DNA from: Mucilaginibacter daejeonensis | GTDB taxonomy: Bacteria > Bacteroidota > Bacteroidia > Sphingobacteriales > Sphingobacteriaceae | Direction of reading: 5' to 3' | DNA: 64,000 bases | Assembly (NCBI RefSeq): GCF_020783335.1 | Contig: NZ_CP086068.1 | Span: 3,286,001 to 3,350,000, forward strand | Shown: positions 43,447 through 53,085 of the stretch, piece by piece | Position numbering within the stretch: position 1 is the first letter of the stretch | How the letters are laid out: each line of letters opens with the position of its first letter | Position numbers and translations under genes: made by a program | The notes under the pieces: model-generated | The model's input: the letters and a program-made list of their open reading frames with translations, nothing else | Databases searched by the model: none | What the model was told of the DNA's origin: nothing

Positions 43447-43938
43447 TTAATTGGTCAGGGTGTAAGTGAAGGTCTTGTAGTTACGGTCAGACCCCATGCC
43501 CACCTGAACATTGTTAGATGCGGTGGTCATGGTGATGATGATCGTGCGGTTGCCGGTAAGTGGGCTGTTGATCACTGGTATCTGTATATCCGAGTACCAT
43601 TTACCGGCCGGGATAGTGACCGTTAATGCCGCCGGTGGCGTGTAATTAGTACCTGCCACAGCAGTTCCTGATAAGGTATAGTTAACGTTAACATCAAAGT
43701 TTTTCAAGGTATTAACATACACCCTGGCCACGGCGGGTGATACCGACACTTTACCTGATGCCGAGTTGGTGATCGTGGTAGAGGCTGAGGCGCCCGAACC
43801 TGTATTGGCATTAGAAGCGATATAGACCGCATCTACCACCGACCCTGTTACTTCATCTTTTTTACAGCTTACGGTCACTGTAAGGCACAATGCCGTAAAA
43901 AGCACATATATTTTGGTTGTGATCTTGGTATTGAACAT
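43447..43938 (-). CDS. PUL-associated lipoprotein with Calx-beta-like domain
   Basis: A 163-residue protein with a lipobox VTVSC (residues ~21-25) and a beta-rich body containing VDAVYIASNANTGSG and LSGTAVAGTNYTPPAALTVTIPAGKWYSDIQIPV. The latter is the Calx-beta/DUF1735 pattern common next to SusD genes. Surface lipoproteins at this position usually bind glycan. It lies 10 nt after SusD and 1 nt before the FAD gene. The family is suggestive, not certain. Confidence 0.83.
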   Translation of the reverse strand: MFNTKITTKIYVLFTALCLTVTVSCKKDEVTGSVVDAVYIASNANTGSGASASTTITNSASGKVSVSPAVARVYVNTLKNFDVNVNYTLSGTAVAGTNYTPPAALTVTIPAGKWYSDIQIPVINSPLTGNRTIIITMTTASNNVQVGMGSDRNYKTFTYTLTN

Positions 43939-43948
43939 GATGCAAAAA

Positions 43949-45367
43949 TTAATAACCTGGATTTTGAACTAAATTTCTGTTTCGGATGATCTCGGTTGCA
44001 GGTATCGGCCAGCGCAAATAATTAGCGTCGGTAAAACCGGTGACCGTAGCATATCTGCCTGTGCGTACAAGGTCATAGTACCTTTTTCCTTCAAAGGCCA
44101 GCTCCGTAAAACGTTCGTTCTCGATCGCTAAACGAACGTCACTTTGTGAGGTGGCGGTGGTGGCACTTAGTCCGGCCCTCGTCCTGATCTGGTTCAAAAG
44201 CGCTATAGCCTGAGTGGTCTGTCCAAGCTCATTCAGCGCTTCGGCACGGAACAGGATCACCTCTGCCAACCTGTAAATAATAAAGTTAGAATCCTGGAAC
44301 AACACAGAACCTACCAATGTGCCGGGATATTTGGCAATGTAGATCCTATTAGCATCACGGAAGGGGGCGGGCGTGGCACCAGTGTTTTTATAAGTAATGG
44401 CAGCTCTCAGGTCGGTAGCAGTTAATGCGGTTAGTAATTTGTTAGATGGCAAGTAGCGCCAGTTGCCTGCGATATAGGTGCCTCCTATTGGCAGGAACTG
44501 CTCGGTCAATCCATTTACATCATTCGTTCCAGGGGTACCTTCCTGGTTCGCATTATTGTATTGAATCTCCAGGATAGATTCAGACTGATTTTTCAGCGTG
44601 AAAAGGTTACCAAAATTAGCGCCTGATACAAGCGAATAACCCGCGGGGCTGCTTATGACCAGCGCCGCAGCATCTGCCGCTTCCTGATACTTTTTATTCC
44701 ACAAATAAAGGTCGGCCATTGCCGTGCGTACCGCAGCTTTGGTGGTCTTTCCTTTGTTCTCGATAGTGGTAGAGAAAGGCAGATCTGGCACCAGAGGTTC
44801 GGCAGCTTTCAGGTCTTTTTCTATTTGTGCGAATATTGTCGCACGGTCGTTATTCTTTGGGAAGAAGTCGTTGCTTAGATCTTCATAAGGCTTGATGATC
44901 AGCGGCACGTTCTCGAAGGTCCTCGCCAGGTAAAAGTAGAACAGGGCACGTAAAAAATAGGCCTCGCCAATGATCCTATCTTTACGACCGGCCAACGATG
45001 GGTCGGTAATGTTGGGTACGTTGGTAAGAACACTGTTGCAGCGATTTATGCCACTATACAAAGCGTTCCATCCGTTCACGTAACTGTTACTTGCTGAAAC
45101 ATTTCCATTGACCACCTGCAGGTCAGCGCTTAACGGCCTGTCGGTAGCTGCAAGAATATCGGCACGGCCATCTCCCCAAAGCTCGAAGTTGGTCGGTAAT
45201 TTCTGAAGCACATCGTAACAAGCATTGATCGCATTATCAGCGTCTGAAGCCGTTTTGTAAAAGTTCGACGGTGTGATCTGGCTGTCGGGAACCTGATCAG
45301 TTACCTTGGTGCAGGAAACTGCCCAAAGGCTAACCAAGATGATAACGGTTAATATATTGAGTTTCAT
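43949..45367 (-). CDS. SusD/RagB-type nutrient-binding lipoprotein
   Basis: The start at 45367 (MKLNILTV) gives lipobox WAVSC; the longer frame upstream overlaps the SusC stop and is not used. The body has the SusD layout: TPSNFYKTASDADNAINACYDVL, GRADILAATDR, IIGEAYFLRALFYFYLARTFENVPLI, and the C-terminal RLAEVILFRAEALNELGQ and FAFEGKRYYDLVRTG-like (LAFEGKRYYDLVRTGRYA). It is the surface glycan-binding lid over SusC. The gap of 10 nt shows coupling to SusC. Confidence 0.95.
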   Translation of the reverse strand: MKLNILTVIILVSLWAVSCTKVTDQVPDSQITPSNFYKTASDADNAINACYDVLQKLPTNFELWGDGRADILAATDRPLSADLQVVNGNVSASNSYVNGWNALYSGINRCNSVLTNVPNITDPSLAGRKDRIIGEAYFLRALFYFYLARTFENVPLIIKPYEDLSNDFFPKNNDRATIFAQIEKDLKAAEPLVPDLPFSTTIENKGKTTKAAVRTAMADLYLWNKKYQEAADAAALVISSPAGYSLVSGANFGNLFTLKNQSESILEIQYNNANQEGTPGTNDVNGLTEQFLPIGGTYIAGNWRYLPSNKLLTALTATDLRAAITYKNTGATPAPFRDANRIYIAKYPGTLVGSVLFQDSNFIIYRLAEVILFRAEALNELGQTTQAIALLNQIRTRAGLSATTATSQSDVRLAIENERFTELAFEGKRYYDLVRTGRYATVTGFTDANYLRWPIPATEIIRNRNLVQNPGY

Positions 45368-45377
45368 TTTTTTCGAG

Positions 45378-48300
45378 TTAAAATCCAACATTGATCCCAA
45401 AAATGTAAGCGCGGTATTGAGGATAGGTGCCTTGATCCACACCTAACTGAATAGAACTAGCCTCAGGGTCGTAACCAGTATATTTAGTTAGCGTGAACAG
45501 GTTTTGCGCAGTAGCGTAAAGCCTGCATGATCTAACCTTCACTTTTTCAAGTAAACTGGTGGGCAGTTTGTAGCCGATCGTCAGGTTCTTTGCTCTTAAG
45601 TATGAGCCGTCCTCTATCCAACGGTTCGAGAACCGCCTGTTACCAGCAGGGTCTACATAATTGGCTCGTGGAATATCGGTGATGTCGCCTTCATTTCTCC
45701 AACGGTTCAACAACGTTACTGATCCGTTGAAACCGGTGGCCGATTCGGCGGCATACCGTGTTCCGTTAACGATGTCGTTGCCGTAGCTAAAGGTCATCAA
45801 CAAGTTGAGGTCGAAGCTACGCCAGGTGACCGTGTTGGTAAAGCCACCTGTGAACTTGGGCTGCGCATTGCCAATGATCATACGGTCATCAATGTCGATC
45901 GTGCCATTACCATTCAGGTCCTGAAAGATCATATCACCACCTTTAAAAACATATCCGTTGGTACCGAAGCTTGTACTGGTGATCTTGGCTGTATTATCGG
46001 TTGAACTACGATACACACCAGACTCTCTCCAGCCATACAAACTACCGATCGGACTGCCGACCTGCAAAATATTGTACGATGTAAGCGATCCCGAAAGACC
46101 AGCTCCTACGGTTTGAATGATGTTAGCGGCGCCACTATAAAGTTGCACTACCTTGTTACGATTGAATGAGATGTTGAAATTGCTCCTCCATGTCAGGTCC
46201 TTGTTGTCGATATTGATCGTGTTCAGACCAAACTCGAGACCTTTATTCTGGGTAGCACCAATATTTTGCAACACAGAGCTAAATCCTGATGTATTAGGTA
46301 AAGGCACTTGTAGCAATAAGTTAGAGGTATTCTTCACATAGGCGTCTATCGTAAAACTAACTCTTGATGCGAACAAAGAGATATCGACGCCAGCATTATA
46401 CTGGAGGGTGGTCTCCCAGGTAAGGTCGGGGTTAGGGAGCGTAGTAAGTGCTATACCGCTTTGACCTAAGTAATTGGCCCCTGTAGAATATTGTCCCTGT
46501 GCCACATAATCGCCTATGGTCTGGTTACCTGTTTTACCGATACTTGCCCTGAATTTCAGATCATTGATAGCCGAGGACTTGTTCCAAAATGACTCGTTCG
46601 ATACGCGCCAGGCAGCAGAGACCGCCGGGAATATCGAGTAGCGTTTGTTGGCGCCAAACCTCGACGACCCATCGCGACGGGCTGATGCCTCTAACAGATA
46701 CTTATCATTGTAGGCATAACCTACGCGTGCGAACGCCGAGGACAATCCATAGGCCGAAGTACTTGACGATACACTGGTAGGTGTGGTTGCTGCATTTAAA
46801 GTATAAATGTTGTTGGTAGAGTATGGCGTACCTCTGCCATTCAAAGCGAACGAACTGCGTTCCTGCTGGCTATAACCCAGCAATCCGGTCAGGTGATGCT
46901 TGCCTACATCGTGCGAGTAACTTAACGTGTTCTCAATGATCCAGCCGGTCACGTTGGAATTAAAGGCCTCTCCTACCGCAACACCGTTACGCACTGCATC
47001 AGATGGTTGAAAGAACTGGTCCGTGACAGCGTCATAGTCAAGCCCTGCCGTACTGCGTAATATCAGCCTCGGAATGATCGTATATTCACCGTAGATATTT
47101 CCTTTTACGGTGCTTACCTGGTTCATGTACTTGAGCTTGTTGGCAAATGCAACAGGGTTGATAAAGCCTGATACATCTCCCTGATAAAAGGTACCATCGG
47201 GATTATAAATGGGTAAGGAGGGTGATTTTTTTAATGCCACCTGGATCAGGGACGAGGCGCCGTCATCAGTAGAAACACGGTTATTGGTATATCTGGATAA
47301 AGACAGATTGGTACCGAATTTGAACTTGCTGGACGCGTCGTAGTCAAGATTGATACGGCCCGTACCACGTGTGAAACCCGATCTGATGATGATACCCTGC
47401 TGATCCAAATAGCTGCCGCTTACCGAGAACCTGAGTTTGTTCTCTCCGCCACGTACCGATACCTCATAATTAGAGATCGGTGCGGTGCGGAACAAGGCGT
47501 TTTGCCAATCGGTATTCGAAACCGTACCGTCGGGTGCCGGCAGTAAAAATCCATATAAAGAGGTGATACCGTCATTTAATGCGTTGGCACGTCCTTCCTG
47601 TATCAGGTCTATGGCTTGCTGGCTGTTCATTAACTTTACCCTACGGTTAGGATTATCTTGTTGAAAACCGGTATAGTAATTCAAGTTAAATACGGTGCTG
47701 CCTTTTTTACCATGCTTGGTGGTGATGAGCACCACGCCGTTGGCTGCCCTTGATCCATAAATGGCCAATGCACCAGCATCTTTTAAAACCTCCATCGATT
47801 CAATATCATCGGCATTGATGGCTGCCAAAGCCGAAGGCTGACTCCCCGATAAGCTGATGCTGCTTAAGGTGCCCGACTCTACCGGCACACCATCGATTAT
47901 GTAAAGCGGATCGTTACCGGCATTGATCGAAGTGGTTCCCCTGATACGAACGGTAACACCACTGCCCGGCGAACCTGAATTTTGTATCACCTGTACACCG
48001 GTGGCACGGCCTTGTATAAGTGATTGAGGGGTTGCCACGGGTAGGTTCTCGATGTCCTTACCCTTGATAGACGATACTGCCGATATAACGTCTTTCTTTT
48101 GCTGCGTGCCGTAACCCACCACGACCACTTCATTCAGTGCCGATGGCGTCTCTTCCATCACTATATTCATGATGTTCTTGCCTTTCAAAGGCACTTCTTG
48201 TGAAGTATAACCCATTAGGGTAAATACGATGGTCCCGTTATCATCGGGTACCCTCAGGGTAAACTTCCCCTCTGCATTGGTAGCTGTTCCTGTGGTAGTT

Positions 48301-48782
48301 CCCTTGATCGAAACGCTGACACCTGCTAATGGCTGTCCTTTATTGTCGTTGACCGTTCCTGTTACAACGATCGGTACAGCGGATCGGGTGATGATGGGCG
48401 CAATGGGTGTTGCGGATGTGACCTTCTTTTTAATAACGACCGTATTGCCGTTGATCACAAAGTTGAGCGGCTGATCTTTGAAACAGGCCTCTAGGGCATC
48501 GGTCAACGATCCGTTAGCAACGTTCAAATTGACAGGTTTGGCTGTTTTGATCATTGCCGAATTGTAAATGAAGTTAAATCCCGTTTGTACGCTCAAATTG
48601 GTCAATACATCGTCCATCGAGGCATTCACGACACGGATATTCACCTTCTGTGCGTAGCTTGCTGCGTTAACCTGAATTAGGGCAAGTGCCCATATTACGA
48701 TGGTTAATTTCATTACTCTCAGAAATTTAGGTGGAATGCAGGAGCAAGCCCTGCATATCATTGCAGTAAAATTTTTATACAT
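45378..48782 (-). CDS. SusC/RagA-type TonB-linked receptor with STN domain
   Basis: A 1134-residue receptor. It begins MYKNFTAMICRACSC, a long signal typical of SusC proteins linked to FecR/sigma pairs. An STN domain at ~45-115 (VRVVNASMDDVLTNLSVQTGF-like), CarboxypepD_reg (VTGTVNDNKGQPLAGVSVSIKG), the SusC box VVVGYGTQQKKDVISAVS, a plug (VRIRGTTSINAGNDPLYIIDG) and a barrel ending with AYIFGINVGF follow. The STN domain contacts the FecR protein at 48924, so the sigma factor at 50350 responds to substrate. SusD lies 10 nt downstream. Confidence 0.97.
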   Translation of the reverse strand: MYKNFTAMICRACSCIPPKFLRVMKLTIVIWALALIQVNAASYAQKVNIRVVNASMDDVLTNLSVQTGFNFIYNSAMIKTAKPVNLNVANGSLTDALEACFKDQPLNFVINGNTVVIKKKVTSATPIAPIITRSAVPIVVTGTVNDNKGQPLAGVSVSIKGTTTGTATNAEGKFTLRVPDDNGTIVFTLMGYTSQEVPLKGKNIMNIVMEETPSALNEVVVVGYGTQQKKDVISAVSSIKGKDIENLPVATPQSLIQGRATGVQVIQNSGSPGSGVTVRIRGTTSINAGNDPLYIIDGVPVESGTLSSISLSGSQPSALAAINADDIESMEVLKDAGALAIYGSRAANGVVLITTKHGKKGSTVFNLNYYTGFQQDNPNRRVKLMNSQQAIDLIQEGRANALNDGITSLYGFLLPAPDGTVSNTDWQNALFRTAPISNYEVSVRGGENKLRFSVSGSYLDQQGIIIRSGFTRGTGRINLDYDASSKFKFGTNLSLSRYTNNRVSTDDGASSLIQVALKKSPSLPIYNPDGTFYQGDVSGFINPVAFANKLKYMNQVSTVKGNIYGEYTIIPRLILRSTAGLDYDAVTDQFFQPSDAVRNGVAVGEAFNSNVTGWIIENTLSYSHDVGKHHLTGLLGYSQQERSSFALNGRGTPYSTNNIYTLNAATTPTSVSSSTSAYGLSSAFARVGYAYNDKYLLEASARRDGSSRFGANKRYSIFPAVSAAWRVSNESFWNKSSAINDLKFRASIGKTGNQTIGDYVAQGQYSTGANYLGQSGIALTTLPNPDLTWETTLQYNAGVDISLFASRVSFTIDAYVKNTSNLLLQVPLPNTSGFSSVLQNIGATQNKGLEFGLNTINIDNKDLTWRSNFNISFNRNKVVQLYSGAANIIQTVGAGLSGSLTSYNILQVGSPIGSLYGWRESGVYRSSTDNTAKITSTSFGTNGYVFKGGDMIFQDLNGNGTIDIDDRMIIGNAQPKFTGGFTNTVTWRSFDLNLLMTFSYGNDIVNGTRYAAESATGFNGSVTLLNRWRNEGDITDIPRANYVDPAGNRRFSNRWIEDGSYLRAKNLTIGYKLPTSLLEKVKVRSCRLYATAQNLFTLTKYTGYDPEASSIQLGVDQGTYPQYRAYIFGINVGF

Positions 48783-48857
48783 TTGAATGTTAGGTTATTG
48801 TATAATTGGTATCAGAACTACTAAAATGCGGGACCTGATCCAGCTTCTCAAGGCTGG

Positions 48858-48895
48858 GATCACCGGGGACGCGGCAATGTAACCGGTGATCTTTT
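48858..48895. other. Hairpin in the FecR-SusC intergenic region
   Basis: GATCACCGG (48858-48866) and CCGGTGATC (48883-48891) form a 9-bp stem with a 16-nt loop. The T tract is on the plus strand, opposite to the flanking genes, so it is not a simple terminator for them. A leader structure or antisense terminator are possibilities. Confidence 0.5.
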
Positions 48896-48923
48896 AAGGA
48901 CGCATTTATTCAAGTGAGGAGAG

Positions 48924-50063
48924 TTATCGCATAACGGTGATCCTCCTTCCATCTATCTTAAAGTGAACGGTCCCTGTTAATTCCAGGTTATTTAAGAGCT
49001 CAGAGATATTTTTGTATTTGGTCACCCGACCACCGTAATCGTCTGGTGAAAAATCCTTTTCATAGTTTATGTCAACGTCGTACCAGCGTGATGCCTGACG
49101 CATGATGCTAACAAGACTTGCATTGCGGAACTGAAAAAAACCATTCTTCCAGGCAACTGCCTCCTCTACATTCACCTTGTTTACGATGAATCCATCTTGG
49201 TTGCGAGCGCCGACAGCCTGTTGCCCTGGTGTGAGGATCTGCTTTTTGCCGTTACGGGTCAATTTTACTGACCCTTCCAGCAGCGTGGTCCTGGTGTCAG
49301 GCTCGTCATCGTATGCCGTAACATTAAAGTGTGTGCCTAACACTTCGATCTCCTGATCATTAAAGACCACTTTAAAGGGCCGGTGCTTATTCTTGGCCAC
49401 CTCAAAGTAAGCTTCACCGCTGATGTATACACGGCGCTCTTCGTTGTTGAAGGCTATAGGAAACTTTAAATTGGAAGCTGCATTAAGCCAAACCTTCGTA
49501 CCATCTTCGAGTGTGATATGATACTCGGCCCCGCGCGGAGTGGTAAGGGTGTTGTATCCGGCCTTAGCGTTCGCCTTGCCTGCTGACGATACGATGTAGT
49601 TCAAGGCCCCACTCTTTTCTTTGCGTACTGTCATGCCCTCCTGATCGACCAACGTACCGCTTCCCTCGTCTGACAGTACGATCTCTTTTCCACTTGCAAG
49701 CTTCAATACAGCTTTATCCACACCGGGCTTTATATCATTTTTTCGGAGCACATGTGTAGTGATCACGCTACTTGAACTTTGGATCTTGCTCCTGATCAAG
49801 ATGCTTGTTGTCAAAAAGATCAAGATCGCAGCGGCAGCATACCACCTAACACCAAGGCGAACAACGGGACTAGCTATTTCACCTGTAGATCTGCCGAGCT
49901 TTGATAAGATACGCTCCCCCCTTTGATGGTCAGCTATGTCCATTTCATCGGGATCAGCAAATTCGAAGTCATCCTTATAAGCCATGATCTTTGCGATCTC
50001 TTGTTCAGATGCGTCTCCAGCCAAATATTTTTCGAAAAGAGTGATATACTCGTTACGTGTCAT
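48924..50063 (-). CDS. FecR-family anti-sigma/transmembrane sensor
   Basis: A 379-residue protein: an N-terminal cytoplasmic region (~1-65), one membrane helix (WYAAAAILIFLTTSILI, ~73-90), the periplasmic FecR domain (TPRGAEYHITLEDGTKVWLNAASNLKFP, GEAYFEVAKNKHRPF) and a C-terminal DUF4974-type STN-like end (ISELLNNLELTGTVHFKIDGRRITVMR). It holds the sigma factor at 50350 in check and responds to the SusC STN domain. It is 286 nt downstream of the sigma gene, which is longer than usual; the gap holds no gene or strong hairpin. Confidence 0.95.
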   Translation of the reverse strand: MTRNEYITLFEKYLAGDASEQEIAKIMAYKDDFEFADPDEMDIADHQRGERILSKLGRSTGEIASPVVRLGVRWYAAAAILIFLTTSILIRSKIQSSSSVITTHVLRKNDIKPGVDKAVLKLASGKEIVLSDEGSGTLVDQEGMTVRKEKSGALNYIVSSAGKANAKAGYNTLTTPRGAEYHITLEDGTKVWLNAASNLKFPIAFNNEERRVYISGEAYFEVAKNKHRPFKVVFNDQEIEVLGTHFNVTAYDDEPDTRTTLLEGSVKLTRNGKKQILTPGQQAVGARNQDGFIVNKVNVEEAVAWKNGFFQFRNASLVSIMRQASRWYDVDINYEKDFSPDDYGGRVTKYKNISELLNNLELTGTVHFKIDGRRITVMR

Positions 50064-50349
50064 GGTATTGTGCGATCAAGGGCATGCCTTTAATATAGTA
50101 GAGTGTTTTTCAAAGCCGCACACACCATCTTGATAAATATTTTAGGGTTAGTTATGACATGAAAGACGGTCACCGACCAAGCGCGACACAAGTCCGGGTA
50201 CTATTTTCAGCCAATTAACAGCTATAGACGAACGAGGAATTAAATGTTAAAAGTTCGCCCCCTTTTTTGCGAGTTGCGGCCGCTATCATCTTGTCCAGCG
50301 ACCATATGCAAAGACGAGTTATCCTTTCGTTGTATGCGTACAGATAAAC

Positions 50350-50934
50350 TTAAAAAATTTGGGTGGCTGAGATCAACAGCACCATGATCTCTTTAAGGTT
50401 AAACCTCAGATGTCGTAATGCTATGGTGAGCTGATTCTCGACAGAGCGTTTAGAAATGTTCAGCATGTTCGCGATCTCATCGTTGGTGAGGTAGTCTCTC
50501 CTGCTAAGTAAAAATATCTGCCTGCATCGCACTGGCAACACGTTGAGATAAGAATCAAGCAGTTGCTCCAGTTCATCAGAGTGTATCTTTTCGCTGCCTA
50601 AATTGTAGCTAACGATATCGTTCTTTGCTTCCAAGTCTTCGCTGAAGATCATCACCTCATTCTTCGACCTTTTTTGATGACTGTATACCTGGTAACGTAT
50701 AGAAGCCTTTAAGTAATGCTCAACATTGCGGATGCCTAGGAATTTACGCCTACTCCATAGATTTAAGAAAAGATCATGCACGACCTCCTCGCAAGCGGTC
50801 TCGCTTCGAATATATCTTTGCGCCGTACGGTATAACCTCAGCCAGTACCGTTCAAAAAGCACGGTGAACGCACGATAGTTATCGCCGACGATGAGAGACC
50901 ATAAGTCGGCGTCACTTAAGGAATGGAGTTGCAT
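50350..50934 (-). CDS. FecI-type ECF sigma factor of the PUL
   Basis: A 194-residue sigma factor with region 2 (LFERYWLRLYRTAQRYIRSE, EEVVHDLFLNLWSRR, YLKASIRYQVYSHQKR) and region 4 (VLPVRCRQIFLLSRRDYLTNDEIANMLNISKRSVENQL). These are the typical Bacteroidota FecI-like features. With the FecR protein downstream it drives SusC/SusD transcription when substrate binds. No TAnnTTTG was found right before it; TATGTTTA is a near match about 30 nt upstream on the minus strand. Confidence 0.95.
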   Translation of the reverse strand: MQLHSLSDADLWSLIVGDNYRAFTVLFERYWLRLYRTAQRYIRSETACEEVVHDLFLNLWSRRKFLGIRNVEHYLKASIRYQVYSHQKRSKNEVMIFSEDLEAKNDIVSYNLGSEKIHSDELEQLLDSYLNVLPVRCRQIFLLSRRDYLTNDEIANMLNISKRSVENQLTIALRHLRFNLKEIMVLLISATQIF

Positions 50935-51272
50935 GTTTATACTTGGTTAAGTAAACATACTGTTAAATAATGAGAGAGAACAATCAGCGGCAAATTTGAA
51001 ACGAATCGACAAAAGAATGATACAGATCATACTTGTTGATATTGCGATCATGGCAAATAGGGAATTATGAGTAGCGAAAATGCCCTTTTGATGATCAGAG
51101 TTTTAATTTTCAGGATATTTCTAAAATTATCTTGAAAACAAATACCTTATATTTAACCGATGTCAAGGCTTTTGGGAATTAAAACTGGATGCGGACGGTC
51201 ACAAAAATAGTTTATCGGATACTGGTTCTTGCTTAGCTTGAACACTGATGAGCGCTTTCTCACACGCCATAC
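50935..51272. other. Intergenic region between divergent sigma and PAS genes
   Basis: This 338-nt stretch should contain the promoters for the sigma gene (minus) and the PAS gene at 51273 (plus). It is AT-rich with no open frame of note and no tRNA. No exact promoter match was found on the plus side. Confidence 0.5.
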
Positions 51273-52892
51273 ATGAACACACTGTTTATCAATTATCAAA
51301 ATAAGGTCAGGTCGAACTTGTCCTCATCCTCACCAAGCGATGACGGTGACGTGAGTTACTGGCAAGGCCAGCTGTTCTATAATTTCCTGATCTATTGCCT
51401 ACCGATCAGCCTTATTGCATTGATACCCAGTGTATACATGTCATTCAAAGATGATCTTCCAGCTATCGCGGTCGTTGATCTGCTATGCTTCTTTTTGATC
51501 GCCACAGCCACGTTCTCCTCACAACTGAAGGTCCGTCAACGCAAGATTTTGGTGATCAGTGTATTCTACTTTTTGGCGGTCTATCTGATCAACGCGCTGG
51601 GTTATATAGGCCCGGGTATCTTTTACCTGTTCTTTATTACTGTGCTTATCGGACTGATATTCCCGGTTCGCTACGCGTATCGGTCGGTAGGAATAAACGC
51701 CATGATCCTGGCCACATTCGCCGCACTTATCAATTTTAAACTGGCAAATTCGGCGTTGATCAACGAATACACCACCGGCAAGTGGATCGCCTTCAGTGTA
51801 AATCTCATTTTCGCAAGCTTGGTCATCATTTTGGTGATCGATAAGATATTTGATGGTCTGCAGCTGACCATCGTGAACAAAAGCCTTCTGGAAGAACGCT
51901 ACCGGCTGATCTTCGACAAAAGCCCCTTACCGATGTGGTTATTCGATACGGAGACCCATAGATTTTTGGACGTGAATGAAGCGGCTATCAGACACTATGG
52001 TTATGACAAGAACGAATTCCTCTCAATGAGTATCATGGATATTCGTAGTCCCGACCAGATATCCGATACGGCAGACCTGGTGAGAGCTAACAAATTGTCT
52101 GGACAATACTATGGAGGTACTGCGCAGCATATAAAAAAGAATGGAGAGACCATACAGGTAAAGATCGAAAGCAATCTGATCACGCTGAACGGCAACGCTG
52201 TACGGCTGGTCCAGGCTACGGACATCACTCTTCAGGTGGCTCATCAAGCTGAGTTGAATCGTTACAATCAAAAGATCAAAGAATCAGAATCCAATCTTCA
52301 TGCTTTATTTGACAGCGTTATGGATGGTATCGTGTTGTTGGACGCGGAGGCTCGTATCAAGCTCTTCAATTCAGAAGCTTCGCGTTCAATGGATCTCAAT
52401 AAAGGTAAGGCCGCTTTAGAAGTGGGTCGAAGCATCTTTGACTTTGTGGAGGACGCAAGAAGGGATCATTTTGAAGCAGTGTTGTCAAAAGTTTATAAAG
52501 GCGAGACGATCGACTACGATCGCAGGTACCGAATCAGGGGCGATATTCATTGGATAAGGTTCACGGTCAATCCTGTCCGTGAAGATGATGACAAGATAAC
52601 GGGAGCTTGTATAACCGGGCGAGACATTACAGCCAGAATGCTGTATCTGCGGTCTGTAGAGGACCAGAACAAGGTTTTCCGCGAGATCGCATGGATGCAG
52701 TCTCACCTTGTGCGTGCGCCATTGGCACGTATCCTTGGCCTTTTGCCCATGGTCGATAGCGAAACGGATTCTGACGAAAGAAGTGTCATCCTGAAGTACA
52801 TCGGCGATTCTGCGAACGAGTTGGATTCCATTATCAAGAAGATCAACGAAGAGTCGACCCGTATCACTCAAAAATATCCTCCACTTCCCTGA
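51273..52892 (+). CDS. Membrane-anchored double-PAS protein, ATPase domain absent
   Basis: A 539-residue protein with about six N-terminal membrane helices (~35-190), PAS1 (~205-320, LIFDKSPLPMWLFDTETHRFLDVNEAA), PAS2 (~340-455, DSVMDGIVLLDAEARIKLFNSEA) and a C-terminal DHp-like hairpin. REIAWMQSHLVRAPLARILGLL (H478) begins it, and the second helix SANELDSIIKKINEES ends the protein at 539. The ATPase domain is missing without a frameshift, and no ATPase remnant is visible after the stop. The WMQSHLVRAPLARI motif recurs in many Sphingobacteria proteins I recall, which suggests a functional class. The output is unknown. Confidence 0.88.
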   Translation: MNTLFINYQNKVRSNLSSSSPSDDGDVSYWQGQLFYNFLIYCLPISLIALIPSVYMSFKDDLPAIAVVDLLCFFLIATATFSSQLKVRQRKILVISVFYFLAVYLINALGYIGPGIFYLFFITVLIGLIFPVRYAYRSVGINAMILATFAALINFKLANSALINEYTTGKWIAFSVNLIFASLVIILVIDKIFDGLQLTIVNKSLLEERYRLIFDKSPLPMWLFDTETHRFLDVNEAAIRHYGYDKNEFLSMSIMDIRSPDQISDTADLVRANKLSGQYYGGTAQHIKKNGETIQVKIESNLITLNGNAVRLVQATDITLQVAHQAELNRYNQKIKESESNLHALFDSVMDGIVLLDAEARIKLFNSEASRSMDLNKGKAALEVGRSIFDFVEDARRDHFEAVLSKVYKGETIDYDRRYRIRGDIHWIRFTVNPVREDDDKITGACITGRDITARMLYLRSVEDQNKVFREIAWMQSHLVRAPLARILGLLPMVDSETDSDERSVILKYIGDSANELDSIIKKINEESTRITQKYPPLP

Positions 52893-53036
52893 ATGGTTGA
52901 GTAAGACCATCGCTTGGAATTGCTGGGACAGATCAGCTGACTTGTGCTCCGCACAACCTGTGTCGTGAACTACGATGTACAAAGATCACGTGCAGCGAAG
53001 TGCTGCTCGTTAAAGATCGGTTTCACATAAGTTAGG

Positions 53037-53085
53037 CATGATAGCTTACAACCTTTTTGTTTAAAAAACGTTGTAAGCTATCATG
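53037..53085 (+). promoter_or_regulatory. Hairpin burying the start codon of the tri-PAS kinase
   Basis: CATGATAGCTTACAAC (53037-53052) and GTTGTAAGCTATCATG (53070-53085) are a perfect 16-bp inverted repeat around 17 nt; the last ATG of the right arm is the kinase start codon. The inner spacer adds five T-A pairs after one C-C mismatch. The stem has no U tract after it. It could block translation in the mRNA or be an operator in DNA. Confidence 0.75.
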
